A stretch of DNA of 64,000 nt. Source: Trifolium pratense (lineage: Eukaryota; Streptophyta; Magnoliopsida; Fabales; Fabaceae). The translations under genes were made by a program, and so were the position numbers. Below the pieces are notes generated by a model. That model was not told the DNA's origin, did no database searches, and was given only the letters and a program-made list of their open reading frames with translations. Of this stretch, positions 11,807 through 22,168 are shown piece by piece. The stretch's first letter is position 1. Each line of letters opens with the position of its first letter. The DNA is taken from positions 50,552,439 to 50,616,438 of the forward strand of contig NC_060062.1 of NCBI RefSeq assembly GCF_020283565.1, given 5' to 3'.

Positions 11807-12914
11807 GTTGAGAAACTATGTAGTATTGTTAGAGACTTAGTGAAGTGTAATTAATGGCTCTTTGAGAACCTTAATCCATCTTCTTCTTTTTTTTGTTAGT
11901 TAGTGTAAGAATAATAGCTTATGGTTATACAACATAATTAATGTAGAAAACAAATATGGCTCTTATTAAAAAAGTAAATAAATAAAAGACAACATATAGT
12001 GCACGGTATGTGAAAGACCTTTGGGGCAAAATGAAATTGATTTTGTTGGTCAAGAATAGGGGCAAATTAAAGAAATAATATGTGGCTTGATCAAAAAAAT
12101 TAAAAATAATATGGTTGACTTCATCATTGTGGAATGGGGAGAGGCGTGGTATAGGAGACAATTGCATAATATTTTATATTGGGAAGATAATGAAAGGAAA
12201 GGACAAAAGACATAGTGAAAAGAAATACTAATATGGTATCTGTACATTGCAAGATATATTCATGTTCTTTTTTAATCAACAACAATTTAATATACAATCA
12301 AGAATAAACTTTTTCAAAATAACTTAGAGTCCACAAATTCTAACTAAACGATAGAAAAGCTGAAATTGCTAGATCGAACACTATGACTGATCGGGGTCCG
12401 AACTCCAGCCTCTCCACTTTATATGTGTGAGTTTCCATTGACTTATCATTTCGTTCGTGTACAAAAAAAATAGACATATTGTTAGTTATATTTGATAAAT
12501 GAGAAATTTTGAGTTTAATCTACTATGTATATGTTATTACACTTCTAATGTTTCTAAATTATTTTATCAATTGATTGTCAAATTTTTTTTATCAATTAGA
12601 TCTACGGTTGAGTACCTTCTTTCTAATGTGTTTGAGGAAGCACATAAATTTTATCTTTGAGTTTGATAAGGTTGTCAAAAGTTTAATATACATGTTTATC
12701 ATTTAAGCAACACTTATAATATAACATAGACATGACGAGATACAAAAGTAGTACTATAGCAACTATACAAGTTGGATGGACAATGATGCCTTAATCTAAA
12801 ACCCTTAAGTTTTGATTGTATAAGTCTTCTTTCGCTTATATGTCGATGAAAATACACATTTCCACCAAATGTATGACATTGTACTCACAAATCAAATTCC
12901 AATATTAAAAAACA
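11807..12914. other. Spacer with a possible SINE remnant
   Basis: AT-rich DNA upstream of the 14-1-1-like gene and downstream of the ammonium transporter. Around 12,360-12,470 the minus strand contains GGAGTTCGGACCCCGATC, resembling a pol III box B as found in tRNA-derived SINEs, but without a clear A box or flanking duplication. Nothing else is recognisable. Confidence 0.4.
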
Positions 12915-15414
12915 TTATTCATCAATTTTATTGATAGGAATTGAATGTCTTTGGTGAGAAATGGAAAGAATTGTCGAAGTACTTTTATGTAGACGAAGTG
13001 GGAGTATCATGCTTTCTCCATCACCCCATAATACATAAGCTTCTTCTCCATGAATAGCATCATCACCAACTTCAAGGTCTTCTTCTTTCATTCTAAGGTC
13101 CACAATGTGACTTAGAATGATACAAATGAGGCTAGTAATAACAACATTCCAAATAGTAATAAAAATTGCTCCTAGTAATTGGTACAATATTTGCCTAATT
13201 CCTAGGCCCATATTCTCATCAAAATAGCTATAAAATAAGCCAGGCCCATAAGAAGTTATAGGCCCATAAAGCATCCTTAAAAGTTTGGGCTTGGCAAAGA
13301 CACCAGAAAGGATTCCTCCAAGAAAACCAGCCACGGCATGAGTGTGAAAAACTCCTAATGTATCATCTACATTTTGAAAAAATGGTACTCTTTTGTGCAA
13401 CACCATCATTGTGTACCATGGAATTGAACCAGACAAAGCTCCCATCAATATTGCTGCCCATGGATCCACCAATCCTTGTCACAAACATAGGTAAAATTAG
13501 TGTCAATAGTTGTAGACATGTAAGTTTGAAAAATAGGAAATGGATTCACATTCCTAATTATATTACGCAGTTAGTGATCTGAGATTAACTACTAAAAAAA
13601 CACAATGTGCTTTACCTGATGCAAGGAATCTGAATCATAAAGATCAATATAAGCACCGATACTCCATGGGAAAAATTCAATGCCTAGTAATTGACATTTT
13701 TTAGAGTTTTTTTTTTTGACGAAAGACGTTTTTTTAGAAATATCAATAATATAATTTTTAAATGTTTCTTTATGACAAAAAAAAAACAAGATATATGTAC
13801 ATAGTATTCACCTCGTGTTAATGAATATGGTGAACACATAAAGTGGATTCTCCTCTCGAAAACAAATTTTCACTATTGGTACTATGGAACATATGACTGC
13901 AACTATTGAATGTGGTTTAAGTGAGCTTTACCTGCACCTGGTGTAATGCAAACAAGGCCAGTCATCATTCCTTGGACAGAACCTATCAATGAGCCCTTCT
14001 TGTATACAATCATATCTAGAGAAATCCAAACAAGAATGCTTGTGGCAGTGCACAAATGAGTATTGAAGATTGCTATGGATGTAATCTCTCCCACTTGAAA
14101 TGGTGCTCCACCATTAAACCCTGTCCATCCCATCCATAAGAACCCTGCACCTCCAAGCATGTGAATTATGTTATTTGGTGGGAAATTTTTCCTATCATCT
14201 GAAGTTCTTGGACCAACCTGTAATTTATCAACATTAATTACATATTTAATGAGAGCAAATCTTCAAGATTACCCGGGAAATTTGATTTGAAATAAACCAT
14301 AATTTTAGTATGAAATTAAATTTGATCACAAATTTTCTGAACATGTTATCACATCCAATTAAGAATGCATATACATACATGTTACACTGTGATGCTGCAT
14401 TGGTGTAGCGGATGCAGTTAGATTTTGCACTAAAATCTAATTAGTCTGGACCCGTTACACCACTGCAACAATTGCAAATTGGACAAAACGGAAGATATTG
14501 TCGATAAATAGAATGATCCAAGTAAGTGACTTTATTATGTTGCTACTAAGTATGTATTGTGATTTTATTTTTTAAGTTAATATATAGGAAGAGAAGCGAA
14601 ACAAATTATTTTAAATTTTAGTTGTATATTTTAATATATTTTATTGTCTTAATGCTTTGACTTTTAATATATTTTATTGTTTTAACTAAGATTCAAATTC
14701 TTCCAAACAATTCAGGTTTAAGTGAAGTGGTTCATGAACTACTTGAACTTAATCCGTTTTTTGAATGTGAAGGGAAATAGATTACTTATAATCAATTACC
14801 CAATAAGCAGCTGTAAAACCAGCAACACCAGAGGATAAATGAATTACAAATCCACCAGCATAATCAATTATTTTCCCTTCAAGAAATCCATTCCCCCATA
14901 TAGTGAAAGCACCAATGGTATAAGAAAATGTAAGCCACATAGGAACAAACAACATCCATGCAAAAAAATTTATTCTCCCAAGCAAAGATCCTGCAAGCAA
15001 CACAAGAGTAATTGCAGCAAAAGCAAATTGATAGAAAACAAAATCAGCCATTGGTAAATAATATTGTGTTGATGCCTTTGAAAGTAGAAACTTTTGACTC
15101 ATAGCAAAATTGGGCTTTCCAACAAAAGGCAAAAGCTTGTTTCCAAATGCCATTTGATGGGCCCATAAAACCCAACAAACTAACACAGCTGAAAATGCAT
15201 ATAGGCCCATGAAAGCTGAATTTACGGCCCATTTTTTCTTAACCATGCTGCCATAAAGTATTATAAGCCCAGGAACAGTTTGAAGGCCCACTAATGTTGC
15301 TGCTGTTAGTTGCCATGCATTGTCAGCTTTGTTGTTCCAATCAGGTGATTGATCGTTTGGTGGTAAAAGTGATTCTGAAAAAGGGGAAATATACTTAGAA
15401 GAATTAAAATTCAT
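12915..15414 (-). CDS. AMT2: Ammonium transporter, AMT2 subfamily (three exons)
   Basis: Exons on the minus strand are 15,414-14,800, 14,217-13,932 and 13,474-12,915, with GT..AG junctions, joining to 486 residues. The protein is a multi-span membrane channel/transporter moving ammonium across the plasma membrane. Family hallmarks include [20 protein letters not shown] at the first helix, [14 protein letters not shown] (D184, pore H192), [10 protein letters not shown] and [15 protein letters not shown] (second pore histidine H346), so both twin histidines are present. The sequence fits the AMT2 clade (AMT2/3/4) better than the usually intronless AMT1 clade. The C-terminal tail is hydrophilic. 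A TATA-like GTATATAGTCC lies about 65 bp upstream on the minus strand. The exact AMT2/3/4 name is not settled by sequence reading alone. Confidence 0.95.
13475..13931 (-). other. AMT2 intron 2
   Basis: A 457-bp AT-rich intron bounded by GTAAAG at 13,931 and ACAAG at 13,475. It interrupts a glycine codon (one base in exon 2, two in exon 3). No nested gene or transposon is recognisable. Confidence 0.85.
14218..14799 (-). other. AMT2 intron 1
   Basis: A 582-bp intron in phase 0, with donor GTAATT at 14,799 and acceptor TTACAG at 14,218. It lies between the codons for AAYW and VGPR. It contains AT-rich filler and no recognisable element. Confidence 0.85.
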
Positions 15415-16327
15415 AATGTAATGAAAATCACTATGTTTTGGGGAAAATTTTCTGATTGGTGGGGTGGGGTTAGGACTATATACAATAATTAATTTTTGTC
15501 ATTTTTCTAAAGGTATCTTTGGAATCATCATCAAAAGTTGTGGTTTCTTGTTGTGGTGGCTGGACATAGCTAGTTTGCTGATGCAATAAGATTCAATTGA
15601 AAATTCAATTATTAGGATACTTAAAATTGAGATTTGATAAAAAATTTACTCATCCTATAAGGAGTGGGTATAATTTCTCTATCGGCGTGAGGATTTTTTG
15701 GTCATTGTATACCTCTCAGATACATTAATTATTCAAACATAAAAATGAAATGTTGCATATAATTGAAGGCGGAGGAAATATTAATCGTTAGTTGGTCCAT
15801 ATTAGCGATAAATTTAGTAGGGAGAACCACAATTCAATCTCTCTCAACTGTGATCAAAAGATGGTTGGAATCACTTGATGAAAGAACTGACCGTCGAACC
15901 AGATTAGATAGTTCAGTGAGTCAAATACTTGTGGTGAAAATAAATAAATAAACGAAGGAAATATTTTATTTATAAGTATTTTTGTCAACACTCTCCTTTC
16001 CTTGATTTATGATGAATTATATAATGCAACTCACTTAACCTTTTCTGAAATAAAAATTAAAAAGGAAAAAACTAAGTTCCCTAACCAACCTCATAGAATT
16101 CAGGTTGAGTCAATTTTAGTTTTGTAACTTGTGGTTGAGACAAACTTGTCAATTTTTACTAATGACGCAATGGACTTTGTTTTAATCGCTATATAAATAG
16201 TATAAATTAAAATTGTGATGTTTCAACTTTGACACAATTTTTTTTTGTAAAAAACCAAAACAGACATTCGAATTGATTAAATCACGTATGTTAGTTGTAC
16301 ATGCTACGTACACAAATTCTAAAAGTA
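15415..16327. other. AMT2 upstream region
   Basis: This is the promoter side of the transporter gene. A TATA-like motif occurs near 15,477-15,486 on the minus strand. A short open frame at 15,763-15,951 shows no similarity I recognise. The rest is AT-rich with no clear element. Confidence 0.4.
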
Positions 16328-16329
16328 TA

Positions 16330-16622
16330 CTCCCGATCTTTTTTATAAAGAATACTTTAGGGAAAAAAAATTGGTCATTTTTATAAGAAATTTTGACCAA
16401 TTTTCAAATGTTTTAAATGTTCAATTTCACTTATGCCCTTATTTATTATGAGATAGAATTTAAAAATAAGTAAGTTAGTTGAATTAAGAGTAATTAAATA
16501 AGGGTATACATGGATTAAATTTAAATTTATAAGAGTATTAAATGAAAATAACAATGTTAAATATAATTTCTTGGTCCGTGTGATCTTTTAAAAGTGTTCC
16601 TTATAAAAAGGACGGAAGGGAG
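16330..16622. mobile_element. Stowaway-like MITE (about 293 bp)
   Basis: The left end reads CTCCCGATCTTTTTTATAAA and the right end, inverted, reads CTCCCTTCCGTCCTTTTTAT. They form an imperfect terminal inverted repeat flanked by TA on both sides (16,328-16,329 and 16,623-16,624). The CTCCNTCCGTCC-style end and TA target are the marks of Tc1/mariner-derived Stowaway elements. No coding capacity. Confidence 0.7.
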
Positions 16623-16917
16623 TATTAATAAAAGAGTGATGAAAATTTGGTAATGAGGATACGGGCATCATCACGTTGAGTCTTGAACAACCACATAAAT
16701 TATTTTGATACAATATTTTAATCCAAAATTTTAAGACATTAGGATTATAAATCTTGTTACTTATAACGTTTTTAACATATATCAATTTTTTTCATCTAAT
16801 GTGTGACTCAACTCACAATTAATAATTAGTGCAAACTATTGAAAAATAAATAATTAATGTTGTATTAAAAATTAAAATGAGTTTGTAATTTTGGAACAAA
16901 TAGGTTATACAAATAGG

Positions 16918-17481
16918 GAAGGTTATCAAAACCGGACCGGACCGACCGGTCGGACCGTGAACCGGTCATGAAAACGGTTCGGTTTTGAGCAAAAAACGGA
17001 TAGGAAACCGACCGGCAAAAAACCATGTGAATCGGGGTTGAACCGGGACGAACCGGTGAACCGGCCGGGCGGTTCAAGCGGTTTTGCAGATTTTTTATTT
17101 TTTTTTAAAAAAAATAGGGCAAAACGACGTCGTTTTAACTTTTTTTTTTAAAAAAAAATGAAACAAAACAACGACGTCGTAGGAATAGGAAAGATTTTTG
17201 TTTTTCATCTATTTTTCATTTGGTTTGAATTATAAATTTTATTTTATTTTGACTTGTGATATTTTATCTTTTTAATGTGTGAAATTATGAAATATTGAGC
17301 AATTATTCATATATTTTTATTTATATATTAATTAAAATATATATTTAATTGAGACCAACTAAAAAAAAATATATATATTTAATTAAAAACGGTTCGACCC
17401 CGATTAAACCCGGTCCGACCAATTGAACCTTGAACCGGTGAGCTCGCCGGTTCGATGACCGGTCCGATTCTGACAACCTTG
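16918..17481. mobile_element. hAT-type MITE with CCGGTTC-rich ends (564 bp)
   Basis: The 8-bp duplication CAAATAGG lies at 16,910-16,917 and 17,482-17,489. The left end is GAAGGTTATCAAAACCGGAC; the inverted right end is CAAGGTTGTCAGAATCGGAC. The subterminal DNA is packed with ACCGGT and CGGTTC words, and the interior holds ACGACGTCGT palindromes. Eight-base duplications and short inverted ends fit hAT transposition. No transposase frame is present. Confidence 0.85.
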
Positions 17482-17489
17482 CAAATAGG

Positions 17490-18340
17490 TCAATTATGTG
17501 AGAGATGAAATAATCACTAAAGAGTAAAGAATAAATTTTGATAATTAAGAAAGTTTGTAAGAAATAAATAAAATGTGTTTTGCACCAAACCCACTTTCCT
17601 AAGTTTTAACCTAAAACCCCCCACTTGGCATTCAACAGATGCAGATTTGCTGCAGTACTTTTTCACACTATTTTGAATTCTTACCATTGATTGTTGATTG
17701 ACGATCCAGATCAATGCAATTATAAAATCACTTAAATCAATCTTGATCATACAATTTAGATCGGACGACTGTAATTTAAAACAACGTGATAACTGTGGAA
17801 AAACAAACAACGGGAAATCGGTTTCCGGCGTTCAACCATCTTGCAAGCCATATTTTACAATTTAACACCTTACGGTAGTTCTACAAGCAACCTTCAACAC
17901 CATTTATCTAGTAAAGATAAATTGAACTCTCTTACCTTAAGCACCCCTAGACCAACTTTTAACTCTAGCTTGGAAGAGTGTGTGCATGTTCAACTTTCAT
18001 TGTCTGCGTAAAAACCTCTTTGATAAATGATTTTTAAATATTTTTATAAGTGTTTTTTTATTCTTAAGATCTAATTTTAACCAACATCCACAACTTAACT
18101 AACTTAAATATTTGTATCTAAAACAACTTAACTAACTTAAATATTTGTATCTAAAAAAAAGTTAATCAAATGATGAATTATTTTTTTTTGAAAAAGTTAT
18201 GCATAATATATATTATAGTATTTTAAAGTGATAAGTAATTTGAGAAAAATAAATATTTTAAATATGACATTTATGATAAAATTGAGGGAGCTAGTAGTAT
18301 TTTTTTTAAAGCAAAGTATAGTAGTATTTATTTTGTCATG
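17490..18340. other. Spacer before the LINE, with a 33-bp tandem duplication
   Basis: Non-coding AT-rich DNA. A unit beginning CAACTTAACTAACTTAAATA occurs twice in tandem at about 18,089-18,156. No gene is visible. Confidence 0.6.
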
Positions 18341-18356
18341 GATATTATGGGCTATT
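18341..18356. repeat. LINE target-site duplication, 3' side
   Basis: GATATTATGGGCTATT, identical to 24,928-24,943. It borders the A-tail end of the LINE. Confidence 0.93.
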
Positions 18357-18478
18357 TTTTTTTTGAACAAGCCAAAATGAGATATATATATATATAAAAA
18401 TAGTCTATTAGCACAAGACGTGCCAAAAAGACTAAACAAGGTTACAACTGAAGTCCAAAAAACAGGAACCAAAAGAAA

Positions 18479-21400
18479 CTAAACAAGGCCCAAGCAGAGC
18501 AAAGGACTAGACCACCACCTATGGCAGTTCAAAGCTAAAGTACAACTCGTCACTTTCAACCACCTATAAGAAAACGTCTTGATCTTGTCCAACATATGAT
18601 GTATCGTGTTTGCTGAGCCCTTGAACAAGCGATGATTTCTTTCAGTCCACACAACCCAAACACAAGCAAGCCATATGAGCTGCATAAAAGAACGGCGTGC
18701 TTGAGAACCACCTGCTGAGTCTGTAAACCGAACAAAGTGATCTGAAAGAGTCTGAGCAGTCACCACAGAAGAGCCAATCCAGGAGCTGACAAGAGACCAA
18801 AGGGGGCCAAAGAAGCTGCAAGAGAGGAACAAGTGCTGAGCCGACTCAACCTCTCCGCAACCAGAAGTACAAAGGTGAGCCTCCGTAGATAAAATCCCTC
18901 GAGTAACCAGGTTTGCTTTGGTAGGTAACCTGTCCCGTAATAGTCGCCAGGCACAAATGGAAACCTTCAAAGGAACCTGACGATGCCATATAAGACCTGA
19001 CGCAGCATCCAAAGTAACGGCATCCTGAGTCGTCAGAAGCTGATAAGCACTACGAACCGTGTAACCATCTTCCAGGTCAGCCCGCCACTGCCACCTATCT
19101 GAAACATGATCCTGCAAGGAGATGGTAAGAAGAAAAGCCTGACACTCCCCCAACATCTCCTCCTCCCACGCCCTCAACTGACGCCGCCACTCCCACGCCT
19201 CCCCTCCTGCCCCCCACCCACGCATAAACATCTCAGCCACTGTAGCCGATTTGTTTTCTGCCAGGTCAAACAGCCGCCCGTATCGGTCCCGCAACGAAGT
19301 ACCATCCACCCAGGGGTCAGTCCAGAAAAAAGTATCTGAACCATCCCCCACCTGTCTCAGAACATACTCTCTAAACCACCCTCTCCCTACCTCACCTCCA
19401 CCATCCCGAATACGCGCTAACTCCCTCCACCAAGTCGACCCACGCGCGCCACCCTCGCACAACCTACCTCTCTCCACCCCGTAACGTCCTGCCAACACTC
19501 GGAACCATAAACCCTCTCTATCCACTAACAACCTCCAACACCACTTGCCCAACAGGGCCAGATTGAACTCCCTCAACTGCCTAACCCCCAAACCCCCATA
19601 CTCCTTACGCAAGCAAATAGTATTCCAATTAATCCAAGACACTTTCCTAAGATCCTCACTTCCCCCCCAAAAAAATTTAATCAAGATAGATTCAATAGAA
19701 GAGATAGTACCTGAGGGAGCTTTAAAGAAAGAAAGAGCATAGACAGGCAAAGAAGTCAACACAGATTTAAGCAAAACTAAGCGACCACCAATAGAGAGAA
19801 ATCGGCTCCTCCAACCCGATAAACGATTCTTTAGACGATCCAAAACCGGTTCCCAAAAACATAAACGCCTCGGATCACCCCCAATAGGAAGACCCAAGTA
19901 AAGGAAAGGGATCTTTCCTACTCTACAGCACAGAGCTGACGCCGCCTCACCTAACCAAGAGTCAGGGATGTTAACCCCAACCAGCATGCTTTTATGAAAA
20001 TTCACTCGCAAACCAGACAAAGACTCGAACAATACAAGGACAGCCCGCAAAGCCCGGACGTTCGCCCAACTCTTAGTCCCCATCAGCAACGTATCATCAG
20101 CAAACTGAAGATGCGACACCGACACTTGCGCAAGCTCACCCACACTATACCCCATAAACATATTGCGCTCCACCATGGCTTCCATCAACACATGTAAGCC
20201 CTCTGCCGCCAGCAAAAAAAGGAAAGGAGATAACGGATCACCCTGCCTTAAACCCCTCTCGAGAGGAAACTCGTCAGTCGGACTACCGTTAACCAAAACC
20301 GAAGCAGTTGCCGTACACACACATTCTTTAATCCACTTCCTCCAAAGGGTTGGAAAACCCATTCTCCCCATAACATCATCCAAATAAACCCAATCAACCG
20401 AATCATAGGCCTTCTCAAAATCGACTTTAAAGAGAAGCAGCTCCTTCTTAGACTTGCGGGCCTCGTCCACCACCTCGTTTGCAACAAGGATGCCATCAAG
20501 AATCTGTCGGTCCTTAACGAAAGCCGTCTGGGATGCAGATATCACGCTGCCCATCACCACACGCAGACGATTCGCTAACACCTTAGCCAAAATCTTATAA
20601 AGGCTGCCCACAAGCGAGATAGGCCGAAAATCATTCAACCTTTGGGGACTGTCAACTTTGGGGATTAAAGCTATGAAAGTGGCATTTAGACCCTTAGTCA
20701 ATCTGCCATTGCGATGAAACTCCGAGATAAAACGCATAATATCACCTTGCATCTCAGCCCAAAAATCCTTAATAAAACCAAAATTAATCCCGTCGGGACC
20801 CGGGCTTTTGTAACTATCACAGTCCCAAACAGCTGCCTTCACCTCGTCCTCAGAAAAAGGCTTGGTCAACCCTACAACCTCTGTCACCTCCAGCCGTTTA
20901 AAAATAAGATTATCTACCCGAGGCCTTTCCACATTAATGGCCTTGAAGTGACTCGCAAAATGAGAAAAAACCGCATGCCTAATGGATGTCACACCCTCCA
21001 CAGTAGTACCATCCACCTGCAGCGACGAGATAGCATTACCCCTCCGCCTACTCGCAAGGACAGAATGGAAATACTTGGTGTTAGCATCCCCTTCTTTGAG
21101 CCACCGCGACCGAGACTGCTGCCAACAAATACTAGTATTCAATCGAGAAAGAGAATGAATCTCCGACGAAACCCTATGAAGCTCCGCTAACTCGGACTCG
21201 GATAGAACCTCCTCGCCCCCCTTCACATCAAGCACTGCCATCCGGTCCTTTAGAGACTCGATCCGACTCGGCAGATTCTGAGTGTGAGAAGAATGCCAGT
21301 CTCTCAAGGCCGTCTTAATCCATTTAAGTTTCTCCTTAAGCACGAAACCTCCCCAACCATCAACTTGAAAGGAATTCCACTTTTCTCGCACAAACAAATG

Positions 21401-22168
21401 GTACCCAGGAACATCTTTCCAGCATTTCAACATCCTTGAGGGACGGGGTCCCCAGTTTTCCTCATCTGCTACCAAAACCAAGGGACAATGATCAGAGAGC
21501 CCTCTCATCCTAGCTACTTGCGTACAATTAGGCCAAGTCAAACACCACTCCCCAGACAGCAAAAATCTATCCAACCGGCTCATGGAACGCCCGTCGCCCT
21601 TAAACCAGGTGAACTTTCGGCCACACAGCGGTAAATCAACCAAGGTATTATCATCAATAAAATGGTTAAAAGGGATATGGTCTGAAGGGCGATACCCGAC
21701 AATGGCTGACCGACGTTCATCCAGACTTCTAACAGCATTAAAATCCCCACAAATACACACCCTAGACCTCCCCAACGCCTGAATTTTTACAGACAGAGAG
21801 TCCCACAACACCTGTTTAGCCCTGGAATCACAGGGCGCATAAACATTAGCTAAGTAAAACTCCTCACCAGTTCTAACAAAAAGACCATGGCACCACAAGA
21901 CATTCTCGAAGCTCTCAGACGACCACACTGTCACCTCAGCTGTGTCCCATAAGGTTAAGAGCCCTCCCGAAGCACCCACCGAAGGACGATAGGAAAACCC
22001 GTGAGAAGAATTACCCCATAAAGTCGAACAGATAGAATCATCACAAGATTGCAGCTTAGTTTCCTGGAGACACAACAAAAAGGGGTGCTGATGCCCCACC
22101 AACTTACGGACCTCCTGCCTCTTTGCTAACCCCCCCAACCCCCTAACATTCCAAGAGACAATCTTCAT
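18479..22168 (-). CDS. LINE ORF2: endonuclease and reverse transcriptase
   Basis: A 1,229-residue polyprotein that nicks target DNA and copies the element RNA at the nick. The N-terminal AP-like endonuclease (about 1-235) shows MKIVSWNVRG, QETK (E36), CGDFNAV (D142, N144) and LSDHCPL (D226, H227). The reverse transcriptase (about 480-770) shows FRPISL, KVDFEKAYDSV (D583), LRQGDPLSPFL and FADD (689-692), so the catalytic aspartates are all present. A C-terminal zf-RVT region follows (LPTKANLVTRGI, then CGEVESAQHLFLSCSFFG). No RNase H domain follows zf-RVT. Its ATG overlaps the ORF1 stop as ATGA, suggesting termination-reinitiation. No frameshift or stop was seen. Confidence 0.95.
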   Translation of the reverse strand: MKIVSWNVRGLGGLAKRQEVRKLVGHQHPFLLCLQETKLQSCDDSICSTLWGNSSHGFSYRPSVGASGGLLTLWDTAEVTVWSSESFENVLWCHGLFVRTGEEFYLANVYAPCDSRAKQVLWDSLSVKIQALGRSRVCICGDFNAVRSLDERRSAIVGYRPSDHIPFNHFIDDNTLVDLPLCGRKFTWFKGDGRSMSRLDRFLLSGEWCLTWPNCTQVARMRGLSDHCPLVLVADEENWGPRPSRMLKCWKDVPGYHLFVREKWNSFQVDGWGGFVLKEKLKWIKTALRDWHSSHTQNLPSRIESLKDRMAVLDVKGGEEVLSESELAELHRVSSEIHSLSRLNTSICWQQSRSRWLKEGDANTKYFHSVLASRRRGNAISSLQVDGTTVEGVTSIRHAVFSHFASHFKAINVERPRVDNLIFKRLEVTEVVGLTKPFSEDEVKAAVWDCDSYKSPGPDGINFGFIKDFWAEMQGDIMRFISEFHRNGRLTKGLNATFIALIPKVDSPQRLNDFRPISLVGSLYKILAKVLANRLRVVMGSVISASQTAFVKDRQILDGILVANEVVDEARKSKKELLLFKVDFEKAYDSVDWVYLDDVMGRMGFPTLWRKWIKECVCTATASVLVNGSPTDEFPLERGLRQGDPLSPFLFLLAAEGLHVLMEAMVERNMFMGYSVGELAQVSVSHLQFADDTLLMGTKSWANVRALRAVLVLFESLSGLRVNFHKSMLVGVNIPDSWLGEAASALCCRVGKIPFLYLGLPIGGDPRRLCFWEPVLDRLKNRLSGWRSRFLSIGGRLVLLKSVLTSLPVYALSFFKAPSGTISSIESILIKFFWGGSEDLRKVSWINWNTICLRKEYGGLGVRQLREFNLALLGKWCWRLLVDREGLWFRVLAGRYGVERGRLCEGGARGSTWWRELARIRDGGGEVGRGWFREYVLRQVGDGSDTFFWTDPWVDGTSLRDRYGRLFDLAENKSATVAEMFMRGWGAGGEAWEWRRQLRAWEEEMLGECQAFLLTISLQDHVSDRWQWRADLEDGYTVRSAYQLLTTQDAVTLDAASGLIWHRQVPLKVSICAWRLLRDRLPTKANLVTRGILSTEAHLCTSGCGEVESAQHLFLSCSFFGPLWSLVSSWIGSSVVTAQTLSDHFVRFTDSAGGSQARRSFMQLIWLACVWVVWTERNHRLFKGSANTIHHMLDKIKTFSYRWLKVTSCTLALNCHRWWSSPLLCLGLV

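Noticed and set aside
12360..12470. SINE-like box B sequence
   Set aside because: No flanking duplication or A box was found, so not listed as a separate element.
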